A DNA stretch of 36,691 nucleotides from Komagataeibacter xylinus NBRC 15237 (GTDB taxonomy: Bacteria > Pseudomonadota > Alphaproteobacteria > Acetobacterales > Acetobacteraceae), in contig NZ_BCTP01000030.1 of the NCBI RefSeq assembly GCF_001571345.1, forward strand, positions 1-36,691, given 5' to 3'. Both the position numbers and the translations under genes were made by a program. The notes under the pieces were generated by a model. The model did not search any database, had not been told where the DNA came from, and was given only the letters and a program-made list of their open reading frames with translations. Below are positions 18,884 through 27,632 of the stretch, in pieces; the first letter of the stretch is position 1, and each line of letters begins with the position of its first letter.

Positions 18884-18920
18884 AAAAGAAAATCGCCGCC
18901 TGTGCGAGACAGGCGGCGAT
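18884..18920 (-). terminator. Attenuator-like terminator between pqqA and pqqB
   Basis: On the minus strand a perfect 12-bp GC-rich stem (arms 18909-18920 and 18892-18903, loop of 5) is followed at once by TTTTCTTTT. It starts 9 bases past the pqqA stop and ends before the pqqB start. It should end most transcripts after pqqA and let a minority continue into pqqBCDE, giving an excess of the peptide substrate. Confidence 0.85.
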
Positions 18921-18929
18921 GTTTCCATC

Positions 18930-19010
18930 TTACTTCTTTTCGCCGCAGACGTAGCTGTTGATCTCGGCGCCCAGGGGGACTTCAACAATCTTGGGGGTAT
19001 TCCAGGCCAT
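18930..19010 (-). CDS. pqqA: PQQ precursor peptide PqqA
   Basis: Ribosomally made 26-residue peptide whose Glu16 and Tyr20 are joined and excised to become PQQ. Read on the minus strand it is MAWNTPKIVEVPLGAE, then INSYVCGEKK and a TAA stop. The E-x3-Y spacing is exact. A GGAGAG ribosome-binding site lies just upstream of the ATG at 19010. It is the first gene of the pqq operon and is followed by a strong terminator-like hairpin. Its length and sequence match PqqA of acetic acid bacteria and methylotrophs. Confidence 0.97.
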   Translation of the reverse strand: MAWNTPKIVEVPLGAEINSYVCGEKK

Positions 19011-19061
19011 GGGACTCTCCATTGATGATATGCGAAAGGCAGGAACCTTCGTCTGATGCGT

Positions 19062-19090
19062 ATTTGAGCCCTGTCTCCCGCCACTTTCAA
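19062..19090 (-). promoter_or_regulatory. Candidate pqqA promoter
   Basis: On the minus strand TTGAAA (19085-19090) and TCAAAT (19062-19067) are spaced 17 bases apart, about 55 bases before the pqqA ATG. The -35 is a 5/6 match and the -10 a 4/6 match to sigma-70. A strong promoter is expected here because PqqA is used as a substrate. Confidence 0.4.
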
Positions 19091-19291
19091 GTCGTGTGTG
19101 GGGGCATATGGGGCCTGAAAATTCACGTTAGCGTGTACCATCCCGCCCCCTGCAATGGCTGCGTAGCGGGAATGTGCCAAAATCCTTGGTCCTGCCTGCC
19201 CGATACCGCCATAAGGAGCGGGTTGGCACGGAAACGCGGATACCAGCCCCGGCCATACGGGCCAAGCCAGCAAAAGCCAGGACCTGAACCG

Positions 19292-20569
19292 ATGCCGCCC
19301 GAGACACCGCCCCCCCCGCCGCCATCCTACGAGCAGGTCCAGCAGCAGCGCGCCATCGAGGTCATGCGCCACAGCCGCATCGACACCCGCACGGCCTGCC
19401 TGCTGCTGCTCAGCGTGCTGGCGGTGTTCTATACGCTGTATTTCGCCTCGGCCATCATCCTGCCCATGATCCTGGCGCTGGTGGTCAACCTTCTGCTGTC
19501 CTCGCCGCTCCGCTTTTTGCACACGCGGCTGCACCTGCCCAAGCCGCTGGCGGCCCTGTGCCTGATCCTGTGTGTGTTTGGCGTAGTGGGGGCGGTGGGC
19601 ACCGCCATTTCCGTGCCCGCCACGGGGTGGCTCGAGCGCGCGCCCGAGGCGATCAGTACCCTGCAAGAGCGCCTCGCCTTCCTGCGCGGGCCGTTCCAGC
19701 TCCTGACCGGCGCTTCAGACCGGATCCATAATTTCCTCTCCATCGCAGGCGGCCATGCCACGGCAGTAGCTCCCGACCAGCCAACAGCCGACGGGCATGT
19801 CATCGTCGTGTCCACGCCCGCAGGCGGTGGGGGGGTAGCGGGGCTGGACCGCTTTTCCTCCTCCATCCTGCTGGGCACGCAGGCCTTCATGGGCCAGTTC
19901 TTTACCATGATCCTGATGCTGTTCTTCCTGCTCGCGCAGGGCGACAGCCTGCTCAGGCGCTTTGTCGAGATCATGCCCACCTTTGCCGACAAGCGCCGCA
20001 CGGTGCAGATCGCCTATCAGATCGAGCGCAATGTGTCGGAATACCTGGCCACCATCACAATCATCAACAGCCTCGTGGGCCTGGTGAACATGGTGCAGTG
20101 CTGGCTGCTGGGCATGCCCAACCCGCTGCTATGGGGGGTCATGGCGTTCCTGCTCAACTACATTCCCATCATCGGGCCGATGATGGGCATCATCATCTAT
20201 TTCCTGGTGGGGCTGTTCGTCTATCCATCGGTGTGGCAGGCGCTGCTGCCCCCGGCCATCTACCTGTGCATTCACCTGACGGAAGGCGAGACCATAACCC
20301 CCATGGTGCTGGCGCGGCGCTTTACGCTCAACCCGGTGCTGGTCATGGCGTCACTCATGTTCTGGGACTGGCTGTGGGGCATTTTCGGGGCGTTCCTGTC
20401 GGTGCCCCTGCTGGCAGTGTTCAAGATCATCTGCGACCATGTGGAGATTCTCACCCCGCTGGGTCACATTGTCGGTGGCCCGGCCCATCCCGCGCCAAAG
20501 AAGCCGCTCTTTACCGAAACGCCCGCCAGCGCCACGCCGGATGAAGACCCCGACCGGCTGGAAGACTAG
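19292..20569 (+). CDS. AI-2E/PerM family membrane transporter
   Basis: Inner-membrane permease-like protein of the AI-2 exporter superfamily. Members export diverse small molecules, or act as Na+/H+ antiporters, so the substrate is open. A proline-rich cytoplasmic N-terminus precedes two hydrophobic helices (TACLLLLSVLAVFYTLYF, IILPMILALVVNLLL). Then come a third helix, a long soluble segment at about 130-200, and a C-terminal helical block with the family patterns NSLVGLVNMVQCWLLGMPNPLLWGVMAFLLNYIPIIGPMMG and LNPVLVMASLMFWDWLWGIFGAFLSVPLL. I use the ATG at 19292 (425 aa). A TTG at 19223 with AAGGAG just upstream is an alternative. The stop codon shares the palindrome CTAG with the convergent fnr stop. 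Confidence 0.85.
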   Translation: MPPETPPPPPPSYEQVQQQRAIEVMRHSRIDTRTACLLLLSVLAVFYTLYFASAIILPMILALVVNLLLSSPLRFLHTRLHLPKPLAALCLILCVFGVVGAVGTAISVPATGWLERAPEAISTLQERLAFLRGPFQLLTGASDRIHNFLSIAGGHATAVAPDQPTADGHVIVVSTPAGGGGVAGLDRFSSSILLGTQAFMGQFFTMILMLFFLLAQGDSLLRRFVEIMPTFADKRRTVQIAYQIERNVSEYLATITIINSLVGLVNMVQCWLLGMPNPLLWGVMAFLLNYIPIIGPMMGIIIYFLVGLFVYPSVWQALLPPAIYLCIHLTEGETITPMVLARRFTLNPVLVMASLMFWDWLWGIFGAFLSVPLLAVFKIICDHVEILTPLGHIVGGPAHPAPKKPLFTETPASATPDEDPDRLED

Positions 20570-21393
20570 CCGTTGCCTGCGGCCAGGACCTCAAGCTTGG
20601 CCATTGACACGATGGTAATGGCGTAGCCCTTGCCCACCTCGATCATGCCCTGACCGCGCATCCAGCTCAGCGTGCGGCTGACGGTCTCGATGGTCAGGCC
20701 AAGATAGTCGGCAATGTCGCCACGGGTCATGGGCAGGTGCAGCCGGCCACCCGATGGTGGTGGCTGGCCGGGCAGGAGACCTGCCTGCATCTGGTCAAGC
20801 AGGAAGCTCGCCACGCGCTCGCGCGCGGTCTTGCGGCCGAGCAGGAGCATCTGGTTCTGGGCGGCGACGAGTTCGTTGGAGGCTTCTTCAAGCAGGCGGC
20901 GCTCGAGCTTGGGGAAATCATCAAGCAGTTCGCCCATCTTCTCACGCGAGAAGCGGCATACGCGCACCGTATCGATCGCCTCCGCGCCAAAGGCATAACT
21001 GTCGGACACGGCAAGGCCGAGAAAATGCCCCGGTGCCGCGAAACCGGTAATCTGGCGCCGTCCGTCAGGCAGGGCCTTGAACAGCTTCACGGTGCCCGAT
21101 GTCACATTGAAGAAGTCGGTCGCGGGCGCGCCTTCCTCGATAAAGCCGCGACCGGGGGAAACGATGGTTTCCACCGCGACTTCAGCCAGGCGGGAGATAT
21201 CGGAGGGTTCGATCACGCTACAGACGCTGGTGGGGCGAACGCTGCAATTGGTGCAGAAATCCGCCTGCACGCCACCCGACCCGATCACGATACGCCGTGG
21301 CCTCGATTCAAACTGACACGAAGGCATATCCGACATGATAATTTCCAATTCACTTTCAGGCGCCCACGTTCCGGCGCCGAAGTAACCGGACAT
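20566..21393 (-). CDS. fnr: FNR-type oxygen-sensing regulator (Crp/Fnr family)
   Basis: Transcription factor expected to hold an oxygen-labile [4Fe-4S] cluster. With the start at 21393 (275 aa) the cysteines are Cys47, Cys50 and Cys58 (C-x2-C-x7-C) plus a central Cys146, the FNR arrangement. A cyclic-nucleotide-binding-like barrel, a dimer helix and an HTH (TRGDIADYLGLTIETVSRTLSWMR) follow. The recognition helix has E-TV-SR, matching the FNR residues that read TTGAT half-sites. I chose the ATG at 21393 because AGGGAG lies 7 bases before it. An upstream ATG at 21432 is possible. A perfect FNR box lies 63 bases upstream, suggesting autoregulation. Gluconobacter oxydans has a comparable regulator, GoxR. 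Confidence 0.93.
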   Translation of the reverse strand: MSGYFGAGTWAPESELEIIMSDMPSCQFESRPRRIVIGSGGVQADFCTNCSVRPTSVCSVIEPSDISRLAEVAVETIVSPGRGFIEEGAPATDFFNVTSGTVKLFKALPDGRRQITGFAAPGHFLGLAVSDSYAFGAEAIDTVRVCRFSREKMGELLDDFPKLERRLLEEASNELVAAQNQMLLLGRKTARERVASFLLDQMQAGLLPGQPPPSGGRLHLPMTRGDIADYLGLTIETVSRTLSWMRGQGMIEVGKGYAITIVSMAKLEVLAAGNG

Positions 21394-21455
21394 GCCCTGG
21401 CTCCCTAGAAATACAATAAATGCATTCGCCAAGAGCGCAGACTATGGCTGATGGG

Positions 21456-21469
21456 TTGATGTAAATCAA
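21456..21469. promoter_or_regulatory. FNR box upstream of fnr
   Basis: TTGATGTAAATCAA is a perfect TTGAT-N4-ATCAA palindrome in the divergent gap between fnr and the gene starting at 21546. It can serve autoregulation of fnr, control of the divergent gene, or both. The specificity residues in the neighbouring FNR fit this site. Confidence 0.85.
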
Positions 21470-21545
21470 TGCAGCCAACCCAGAAATATAAGGTAAACAC
21501 GACTGATCATAACAAAAAATTCTTAACCCGAGGAAAATCCGACGC

Positions 21546-22031
21546 GTGCAGGCCGTCCCCCCGCCCATGGTCAGACGACTGGACCCCGCCGATGTCCCGC
21601 TCCTTTATCCGCTTGTGCGCCTGTCCTTCCCACACCTGACGCTGCGCGAATGGATGCGGATCGGCCGCAGGCTGGCCCGCCCCGGCGCGCGGGCGCGGCA
21701 GGGCATTCTTGTCGCCCATTATGGCCATGACAGGCCGCCATGCGGCATGGCCACCTTCCGGCGCGGGTTCGACCTGTGTTCAGGCGATACCCTGACATCG
21801 GACTACATCATCACCCTGTCCTATACCCGTGCGCAGACCATTATCGACGCGCTGCTCCCGGCCATGGAAACACTGGCACGTGAATGGGGATGTGACGCCA
21901 TGCGCACCATCACCCACAGTAAACCCGTTGCAAAACCATACAGCCCGGTTCTGAAACTGTGTTCATCCGGCAACATTACCGAAAGAACAGTCAGGCTGGA
22001 CCATAACACGCAAATAGTTCCGCGTGGTTGA
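21546..22031 (+). CDS. Orphan protein, GNAT-like
   Basis: Protein of 161 aa that I do not recognise with confidence. The order of predicted strands and helices (VRRLDPADVPLLYPLVRL, then GILVAHYGHDRPPCGMATFRRG, then DYIITLSYTRAQTIIDALLPAMETLAREWGCDAMRT) resembles a GCN5-related N-acetyltransferase fold. A clear acetyl-CoA P-loop is not visible. The start is a GTG at 21546 with GAGGA 11 bases upstream. An in-frame ATG lies at 21567. It is divergent from fnr and flanked by FNR boxes on both sides, so oxygen-dependent expression is likely. The codon usage and GC content look native. Its function is unknown. Confidence 0.7.
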   Translation: MQAVPPPMVRRLDPADVPLLYPLVRLSFPHLTLREWMRIGRRLARPGARARQGILVAHYGHDRPPCGMATFRRGFDLCSGDTLTSDYIITLSYTRAQTIIDALLPAMETLAREWGCDAMRTITHSKPVAKPYSPVLKLCSSGNITERTVRLDHNTQIVPRG

Positions 22032-22045
22032 TTGATTCATATCAA
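22032..22045. promoter_or_regulatory. FNR box upstream of ompW-hemN
   Basis: TTGATTCATATCAA is a perfect TTGAT-N4-ATCAA palindrome starting right after the preceding stop codon and 107 bases before the ompW-like ATG. It is the likely operator for an ompW-hemN transcript. Confidence 0.85.
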
Positions 22046-22152
22046 GGCCGAGTGCTAGGTGGCCGTGATTTCTGCACACATCAAATGAACTTGAATATTC
22101 TTAACGCTCTCGCCTGCCTGCCAGCCGGGAAAGAAACTAGGGTCTGCTTACC

Positions 22153-22941
22153 ATGAAGAACATCCGCAAACTCGCCCTGTCGGCAGTGCTCGGCGCCTCG
22201 GCGCTGGCCCCCGTGGCAGGCCATGCCCAGACAACGGCGCCCTCCACCTACGTCAATGCCCCGCTGGCGGCACCCGTGGCGCCCGCACGGCCCAAGGGCC
22301 ACTGCGGCATTTTCGAGACCTGTGCCTCGACCAAGATCGGCCTGGGCCGCGGTGATTTCATGATCCGCCTGTCCGCCGTGGGCGTGCTGCCCGAAGATCG
22401 TGACAGCAAGGTGTGGGCGAACGGGACGGCACTGGCAGGTACCCGCATCAAGACCACCAACCAGGTCATGCCGGAACTGACGTTCGAATACTTCGTGACC
22501 GACAACATCTCGCTGGACCTGATCGCGACCAGCACCCGTCATGAAGTTGCAGCCGAAGGTGCTGCCGTGGGCGGCAAGCTTGACGTGGGCAGCGCCTGGG
22601 TGCTGCCGCCCACGGTCACGGTGGCCTGGCACTTCCGTCCGCACAAGCGCCTGAACCCGTATGTGGGCGTGGGTGGCACCTTCATGTGGTTCCACAACAT
22701 GAATGCTGCTGGCAACGCACTGGGCACGACCAAGCTGAACTCCGGCTTTACCGGTGGCCCGTCCATCAATGCCGGTGTGGATTACCAGCTCGTTGGCAAC
22801 TGGTTCTTCAACTTCGACGTGAAGCAGATGTTCGTGCGCATGCACGCCTGGGCTGAAAACGACAGCGAAAGCCTGAAGGTCAAGGCCCACGACTCGCTGG
22901 ACCCGACCGTCGTTTCCGCCGGTATCGCCTACCGGTTCTAA
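22153..22941 (+). CDS. OmpW family outer-membrane protein
   Basis: Small eight-stranded beta-barrel outer-membrane protein. The signal peptide MKNIRKLALSAVLGASAL.. is followed by a likely cleavage site after AGHA (about residue 25). The barrel region shows alternating aromatic and polar strands, including KIGLGRGDFMIRLSAVGVLPED, LTFEYFVTDNISLDLIAT and PTVTVAWHF. The NPYVGVGG segment is typical of OmpW, and the chain ends with the terminal aromatic motif IAYRF. The length, 262 aa, is slightly longer than the E. coli protein. It lies directly downstream of an FNR box and 4 bases before hemN, which suggests co-transcription. In enterobacteria ompW is also an FNR target. The solute carried is unknown. 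Confidence 0.88.
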   Translation: MKNIRKLALSAVLGASALAPVAGHAQTTAPSTYVNAPLAAPVAPARPKGHCGIFETCASTKIGLGRGDFMIRLSAVGVLPEDRDSKVWANGTALAGTRIKTTNQVMPELTFEYFVTDNISLDLIATSTRHEVAAEGAAVGGKLDVGSAWVLPPTVTVAWHFRPHKRLNPYVGVGGTFMWFHNMNAAGNALGTTKLNSGFTGGPSINAGVDYQLVGNWFFNFDVKQMFVRMHAWAENDSESLKVKAHDSLDPTVVSAGIAYRF

Positions 22942-22945
22942 TGGC

Positions 22946-24310
22946 ATGAACGCGGCGGACAGCACCCTGCTTTCCCGCTATGGGGGCAACCTGCCGCGTT
23001 ATACCAGCTACCCCACCGCAGCCCAGTTCACGGATGCGGTGGGCCCGGACGACAGTCGCAACTGGCTGTCCTCCCTCCCGGCGGACCAGCCGGTTTCCCT
23101 TTACCTGCATGTTCCCTTCTGTGATACGCTCTGCCGGTTCTGCGGGTGCAACACCGCCGTGCTGCGCAATGCGGATGCAAGGAGCGCCTATGCCGCCCTG
23201 CTGCACGAGGAACTGCGCCGTATCATTGCCCTGATCGGCCCCGGTCGGCGTGTAACGCACCTGCAATGGGGCGGCGGCACACCCACCACGCTCCCCGCCA
23301 GCGCGATGCGCCGCGTGATGGACGCCATCCGCCGCGATTTTGACATCGCCCCCGATGCCGAGATCAGCATCGAGGTCGATCCGCGCCATCTTCCCCCCGA
23401 ATATCCGGCCCTGCTGCACGAACTCGGTTTCAACCGCGCCAGCATGGGTGTGCAGGATCTTGATGCCAGCGTGCAGGAGGCCTGCGGTCGCATCCAGAGC
23501 TGGGAACAGACGCGTGACTGCCTTGAGGCGCTGCGCGGCGCGGGTGTCGCCTCCATCAACATCGACCTGATCTACGGCCTGCCCCGGCAGGATACCGAGG
23601 GCGTCGCCCGCACGGCGCAGGCCGTGGCCAGCCTGAAACCCGACCGGCTGGCCGTGTTTGGCTATGCCCATGTGCCGTGGAAGCAGAAGCGCCAGACCCT
23701 CATGCCCGTGGGCGACCTGCCGGGCGCGCAGGACCGCATCAGCCAGCGTGCGGCGATGGACAGCGTGCTGCGCGCGGCCGGTTTCCTGCCCGTGGGGCTG
23801 GACCATTACGTCAGCCCCGATGACAGCATGGCCCATGCCCTGCGGGCGGGCAGGCTGCACCGCAATTTTCAGGGCTATACCACCGACAGCGCACCGGTGC
23901 TGATCGGCATCGGGGCCTCGGCCATCTCCTCGCTGCCCGGCGGCATGACGCAGAACGCCGTCTCGGCTGCCGCCTATGCCCGCCTCATGGCCCGCCCCGA
24001 CACCCTGCCCGTGGCGCGTGGCGTGCGCATGCGCGAAGATGACCGGGCCCGTGCCGACATTATTGAACAGCTCATGTGCGCCATGCAGCTCGATCTCGAT
24101 GCGCTTTGTGCCCGCCACGGCCTGCCTGCCAGTCATTTCGACCCCGAATACAGCCGTCTTGCCCCCATGGTGGCGGATGGACTGGTCACGCTCACGGGCC
24201 GGCAAATACGCCTTACCGAAAAGGGGCGGCCGTTCGTGCGGCATGTCGCCGCACTCTTTGACCGCTACCTTACGGCCCAGAGCCGCACCCGCCACGCCAG
24301 CGCCCTCTAG
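22946..24310 (+). CDS. hemN: Oxygen-independent coproporphyrinogen III oxidase
   Basis: Radical SAM enzyme that decarboxylates coproporphyrinogen III to protoporphyrinogen IX without oxygen. The N-terminal PRYTSYPTAAQF is the HemN signature. The radical SAM motif is Cys59-x3-Cys63-x2-Cys66 followed by Gly and Cys68, the HemN pattern that separates true HemN from HemW. WGGGTPTTL and the C-terminal HemN domain (EQLMCAMQLDLDAL) are present. The length, 454 aa, matches the E. coli enzyme. It follows ompW by 4 bases downstream of an FNR box, so synthesis under low oxygen is expected. Confidence 0.96.
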   Translation: MNAADSTLLSRYGGNLPRYTSYPTAAQFTDAVGPDDSRNWLSSLPADQPVSLYLHVPFCDTLCRFCGCNTAVLRNADARSAYAALLHEELRRIIALIGPGRRVTHLQWGGGTPTTLPASAMRRVMDAIRRDFDIAPDAEISIEVDPRHLPPEYPALLHELGFNRASMGVQDLDASVQEACGRIQSWEQTRDCLEALRGAGVASINIDLIYGLPRQDTEGVARTAQAVASLKPDRLAVFGYAHVPWKQKRQTLMPVGDLPGAQDRISQRAAMDSVLRAAGFLPVGLDHYVSPDDSMAHALRAGRLHRNFQGYTTDSAPVLIGIGASAISSLPGGMTQNAVSAAAYARLMARPDTLPVARGVRMREDDRARADIIEQLMCAMQLDLDALCARHGLPASHFDPEYSRLAPMVADGLVTLTGRQIRLTEKGRPFVRHVAALFDRYLTAQSRTRHASAL

Positions 24311-24378
24311 CGCCGTCCAGCATCCCCGGGGCGGCAACCCGGCATGGCCCACAACCCCACAGCCAGCAGCAGACCTTC

Positions 24379-25020
24379 ATGCAAACCAACTGCGTCACCG
24401 CCGCCCTTGCCGCAAGTCCCGTCCTGCCGCAGCCCTATCCGCACTGGCAACTGCATGACGTGCTGCCCGCCGCCATTGCCGCCGCCCTTGTGCACTGGGT
24501 GCCCGGCACGCGGTTCATCGGTGGCGACAGCGGCGGCCAGCGCGCAGGCCGCAACGGGCACCGGCTGTTCGTAACTCCCGCCCAACGCGCGGCCCATCCC
24601 GCACTCGACCAGCTCGCCTGCCTGTTCGATGATGCCGCCACGCGCGCGGGCTTTACCCGCCAGTGCAGTGCCCGGCTGGACGATGCCGCCCTGCGCCTTG
24701 AACTGTGCCTCGATACCGATGGCTTCTGGCTTGAGCCGCATACCGATATCGGCGCCAAGCGGCTGACGCTGCTGGTCTCGCTCTCGATGGGTGCCGAGGC
24801 GATGGACTGGGGCACCGATATCATGACAGCGGAGGGCACGCCGGTGGCGCGGGCCTCGGGGCTGTTCAATTCGGGGCTGCTGTTCATTCCGTCCGCGCAC
24901 TCATGGCATGGCTTCGTGCGCAGGCCACTCAATGGCGTGCGGCGCACGCTGATCGTCAATTACGTCAGCCCCGAATGGCGGGCGACGGAGGAACTGGCCC
25001 AGAGGCCCTGCGCCGCCTGA
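24379..25020 (+). CDS. 2OG-Fe(II) oxygenase-like protein
   Basis: Protein of 213 aa resembling 2-oxoglutarate/iron-dependent oxygenases of the prolyl-4-hydroxylase type. The candidate facial triad is His and Asp in EPHTDIGAKRLTLLVSLS and His in SAHSWHGFVRR. The following Arg in GVRRTLIVNYV is placed to bind 2-oxoglutarate. The N-terminal half is not recognisable. The ATG at 24379 is the best start. It lies 68 bases after hemN on the same strand and may belong to the FNR-controlled unit, a curious pairing because the enzyme class needs oxygen. The substrate is unknown. Confidence 0.7.
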   Translation: MQTNCVTAALAASPVLPQPYPHWQLHDVLPAAIAAALVHWVPGTRFIGGDSGGQRAGRNGHRLFVTPAQRAAHPALDQLACLFDDAATRAGFTRQCSARLDDAALRLELCLDTDGFWLEPHTDIGAKRLTLLVSLSMGAEAMDWGTDIMTAEGTPVARASGLFNSGLLFIPSAHSWHGFVRRPLNGVRRTLIVNYVSPEWRATEELAQRPCAA

Positions 25021-25144
25021 ATACAGCCCCGCCAGACGGCTGGACGGAACAGAATGCGCACGCAAGGCTTTATTCGCGCACCAATCGGTTCTAGGAAACA
25101 CTCCTATATAAATGTAACCCCTTTCATCCCATGTCATCCCGGTC

Positions 25145-26809
25145 ATGACGCAAGAGGACAACAGAGGTATGAGCGAGACCCCGCGCGAGACTATGGAATT
25201 CGATGTCGTCATCGTAGGTGGCGGCCCGTCTGGCCTGGCCGCGGCCATCCGGCTGCGCCAGATTGCCCCCGATGCCACCGTGTGCCTGATTGAAAAAGGC
25301 AGCGAGATTGGCGCCCATATCCTGTCCGGCGCGGTGATCGAGCCGCGCGCGCTGGCGGAGCTCCTGCCGCACTGGCACGAGGAAGGCGCCCCGCTGAACA
25401 CCCCCGTGACGGAAGAGCAGATGCTCTACCTGACCGAGAACGGCGGCATCGAGATCCCGTTGCTTGACCGCGTGATGCCGCACATGCGCAACCACGGCAA
25501 CTACATCGTGAGCCTTGGCGACCTGTGCCGCTGGCTGGCGGGCCGCGCGGAAGAACTTGGCGTGGAAATCTATCCCGGCTTTGCAGGCGCGGAAGTGCTG
25601 GTTGATGACAGCGGGCGCGTGGCAGGCGTTGCCACGGGCGACATGGGCGTGGGCCGCGACGGGGAGCCTACCGGCAATTACGCGCCCGGCATGGAACTGC
25701 GCGCCAAATACACCCTGTTCGCCGAAGGCTGCCGCGGCTCGCTGACCAAGCAGGTCATGGCGATGTACAACCTGCGCCAGGGCGTTGACCCGCAGACCTA
25801 CGGGCTGGGCATCAAGGAACTGTGGGAAATACCCAAGGAGATGCACCGCCCCGGCCTGATCCAGCACAGCTTTGGCTGGCCGCTTGATGACCGGACCTAT
25901 GGCGGCGCGTGGATGTACCATTTTGGCGACAACCTCGTCTCCTACGGCTTCGTGGTGGGGCTGGACTACCCCAACACATGGCTCTCGCCATTTGACGAGA
26001 TGCAGCGCGTGAAGCTGCACCCGTCCTTCCGCCCGTATTTCGAGGGCGCGCGGCGCATCGCCTATGGCGCGCGCGCGCTGTCGGAAGGAGGGATCCAGTC
26101 CATCCCGCGCCTGACTTTCCCCGGCGGGGCGCTGATTGGCGATACGGCGGGCTTCCTCAACGTGCCCAAGATCAAGGGCACGCACACGGCCATGAAGTCG
26201 GGCATGCTGGCAGCCGAGGCCGTGGGCGAGGCGCTGGCCACCAGCCGCGTGGAACCCGGCTCCTACACCCGCCGCATCAAGGATTCCTGGCTGTGGGATG
26301 AACTGCGCACGGTGCGCAACATCCGCCCCGCCTTCGCCAAATTCGGCATGAAGGGCGGCGCGCTGTATGCGGGCATCGACGCCATGCTGCTGCGTGGCCG
26401 CGCGCCGTGGACGCTGCACACCCGCCACGCCGATAACGAAGTGCTGGAACCGGCCTCGGTCTCGCCAAAAATCGACTACCCAAAGCCCGATGGCAAGATC
26501 ACCTTCGACCGCCTCTCCTCGGTGTTCCTGTCGGCCACCAACCATGAGGAAGACCAGCCCGTCCACCTCAAGGTGCGCAACATGTCGCTGTGGAAGACGG
26601 TGAACTGGGATGTGTTCCGCGCGCCTGAAAGCCGCTACTGCCCGGCGGGCGTGTATGAAGTGGCTGATGAAGCCACCGACCCGCACCTGCAGATCAACGC
26701 GCAGAACTGCGTGCACTGCAAGACATGCGACATCAAGGACCCGGCGCAGAACATCGACTGGGCCACGCCGGAGGGGGCGGGCGGCCCGAACTATCCGGGC
26801 GGGATGTAA
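25145..26809 (+). CDS. Electron transfer flavoprotein-ubiquinone oxidoreductase
   Basis: Membrane-associated flavoprotein that passes electrons from reduced ETF to ubiquinone, linking acyl-CoA and similar dehydrogenases to respiration. The FAD-binding motif GGGPSG is at 25-30. The middle region has [31 protein letters not shown], typical of the family. The C-terminal [4Fe-4S] ligands are Cys499, Cys522, Cys525 and Cys528 (CVHCKTC). The length, 554 aa, is normal. The start may be the ATG at 25145, 25169 or 25193; no strong ribosome-binding site decides it. etfB and etfA follow on the same strand, so donor and acceptor are probably co-expressed. Confidence 0.95.
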   Translation: MTQEDNRGMSETPRETMEFDVVIVGGGPSGLAAAIRLRQIAPDATVCLIEKGSEIGAHILSGAVIEPRALAELLPHWHEEGAPLNTPVTEEQMLYLTENGGIEIPLLDRVMPHMRNHGNYIVSLGDLCRWLAGRAEELGVEIYPGFAGAEVLVDDSGRVAGVATGDMGVGRDGEPTGNYAPGMELRAKYTLFAEGCRGSLTKQVMAMYNLRQGVDPQTYGLGIKELWEIPKEMHRPGLIQHSFGWPLDDRTYGGAWMYHFGDNLVSYGFVVGLDYPNTWLSPFDEMQRVKLHPSFRPYFEGARRIAYGARALSEGGIQSIPRLTFPGGALIGDTAGFLNVPKIKGTHTAMKSGMLAAEAVGEALATSRVEPGSYTRRIKDSWLWDELRTVRNIRPAFAKFGMKGGALYAGIDAMLLRGRAPWTLHTRHADNEVLEPASVSPKIDYPKPDGKITFDRLSSVFLSATNHEEDQPVHLKVRNMSLWKTVNWDVFRAPESRYCPAGVYEVADEATDPHLQINAQNCVHCKTCDIKDPAQNIDWATPEGAGGPNYPGGM

Positions 26810-26880
26810 TTGCCCGGCGGGTACGGTATGTATCCGCCACACCGATTGCCCTTATCCGAAGACAGACAGGCAAATATGCA

Positions 26881-27630
26881 ATGAAGGTTCTTGTACCCGT
26901 CAAGCGCGTGATTGATTACAACATCAAGCCACGTGTGAAAGCCGATGGCACCGGCGTTGAAACCGCTGGCGTCAAGATGTCCATGAATCCGTTTGACGAG
27001 ATCGCGGTCGAGGAAGCCGTGCGCCTGAAGGAAAAAGGCGTAGTGAGCGAGATCATCGCCGTCTCCATCGGCGAGGCCAAGGCGCAGGACACGCTGCGCA
27101 CCGCCATGGCCATGGGTGCCGACCGCTCCATTCTGGTCGAGACCGATGTGGTGACCGAGCCACTGGCCGTTGCCAAGGTGCTCAAGGCCCTGGTGGAAAA
27201 GGAAAAGCCGGAACTCATCATCCTGGGCAAGCAGGCCATTGATGATGACATGAACGCCACCGGCCAGATGCTTGCAGGGCTGCTGGACTGCCCGCAGGCC
27301 ACCTTCGCCTCGAAGGTGGAAGTGGCTGATGGTGCGGTAACCGTCACGCGCGAGATCGATGGCGGGTCGCAGACCGTGAAGCTGGCGCTGCCCGCCATCA
27401 TCACCGCCGACCTGCGCCTCAACGAGCCGCGCTACGCCTCGCTGCCCAACATCATGAAGGCGCGCAAGAAGCCGATGGAAAAGATCACGCCAGCCGATCT
27501 GGGCGTGGACATGACCCCGCGTCTGAGCGTGATCTCGGTGTCAGAACCGCCCGAGCGCAAGGCGGGCGTCAAGCTCGACTCGGCGGCCGAACTGGTTTCG
27601 CGCCTGCGTAACGAAGCAAAGGTGATCTGA
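26881..27630 (+). CDS. etfB: Electron transfer flavoprotein beta subunit
   Basis: AMP-binding subunit of ETF, the soluble carrier between flavin dehydrogenases and ETF-ubiquinone oxidoreductase. The chain starts [20 protein letters not shown] at the ATG at 26881, giving 249 aa. [20 protein letters not shown] and the recognition-loop region [13 protein letters not shown] are family-typical. The conserved ETF-beta signature region is [26 protein letters not shown]-like ([19 protein letters not shown]). It is 71 bases after the ETF-QO gene and 2 bases before etfA. Confidence 0.96.
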   Translation: MKVLVPVKRVIDYNIKPRVKADGTGVETAGVKMSMNPFDEIAVEEAVRLKEKGVVSEIIAVSIGEAKAQDTLRTAMAMGADRSILVETDVVTEPLAVAKVLKALVEKEKPELIILGKQAIDDDMNATGQMLAGLLDCPQATFASKVEVADGAVTVTREIDGGSQTVKLALPAIITADLRLNEPRYASLPNIMKARKKPMEKITPADLGVDMTPRLSVISVSEPPERKAGVKLDSAAELVSRLRNEAKVI

Positions 27631-27632
27631 TC

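Noticed and set aside
22880-24352. Open frame of 490 codons opposite hemN
   Set aside because: Shadow of hemN, rich in Gly, Ala, His and Arg, with no family features.
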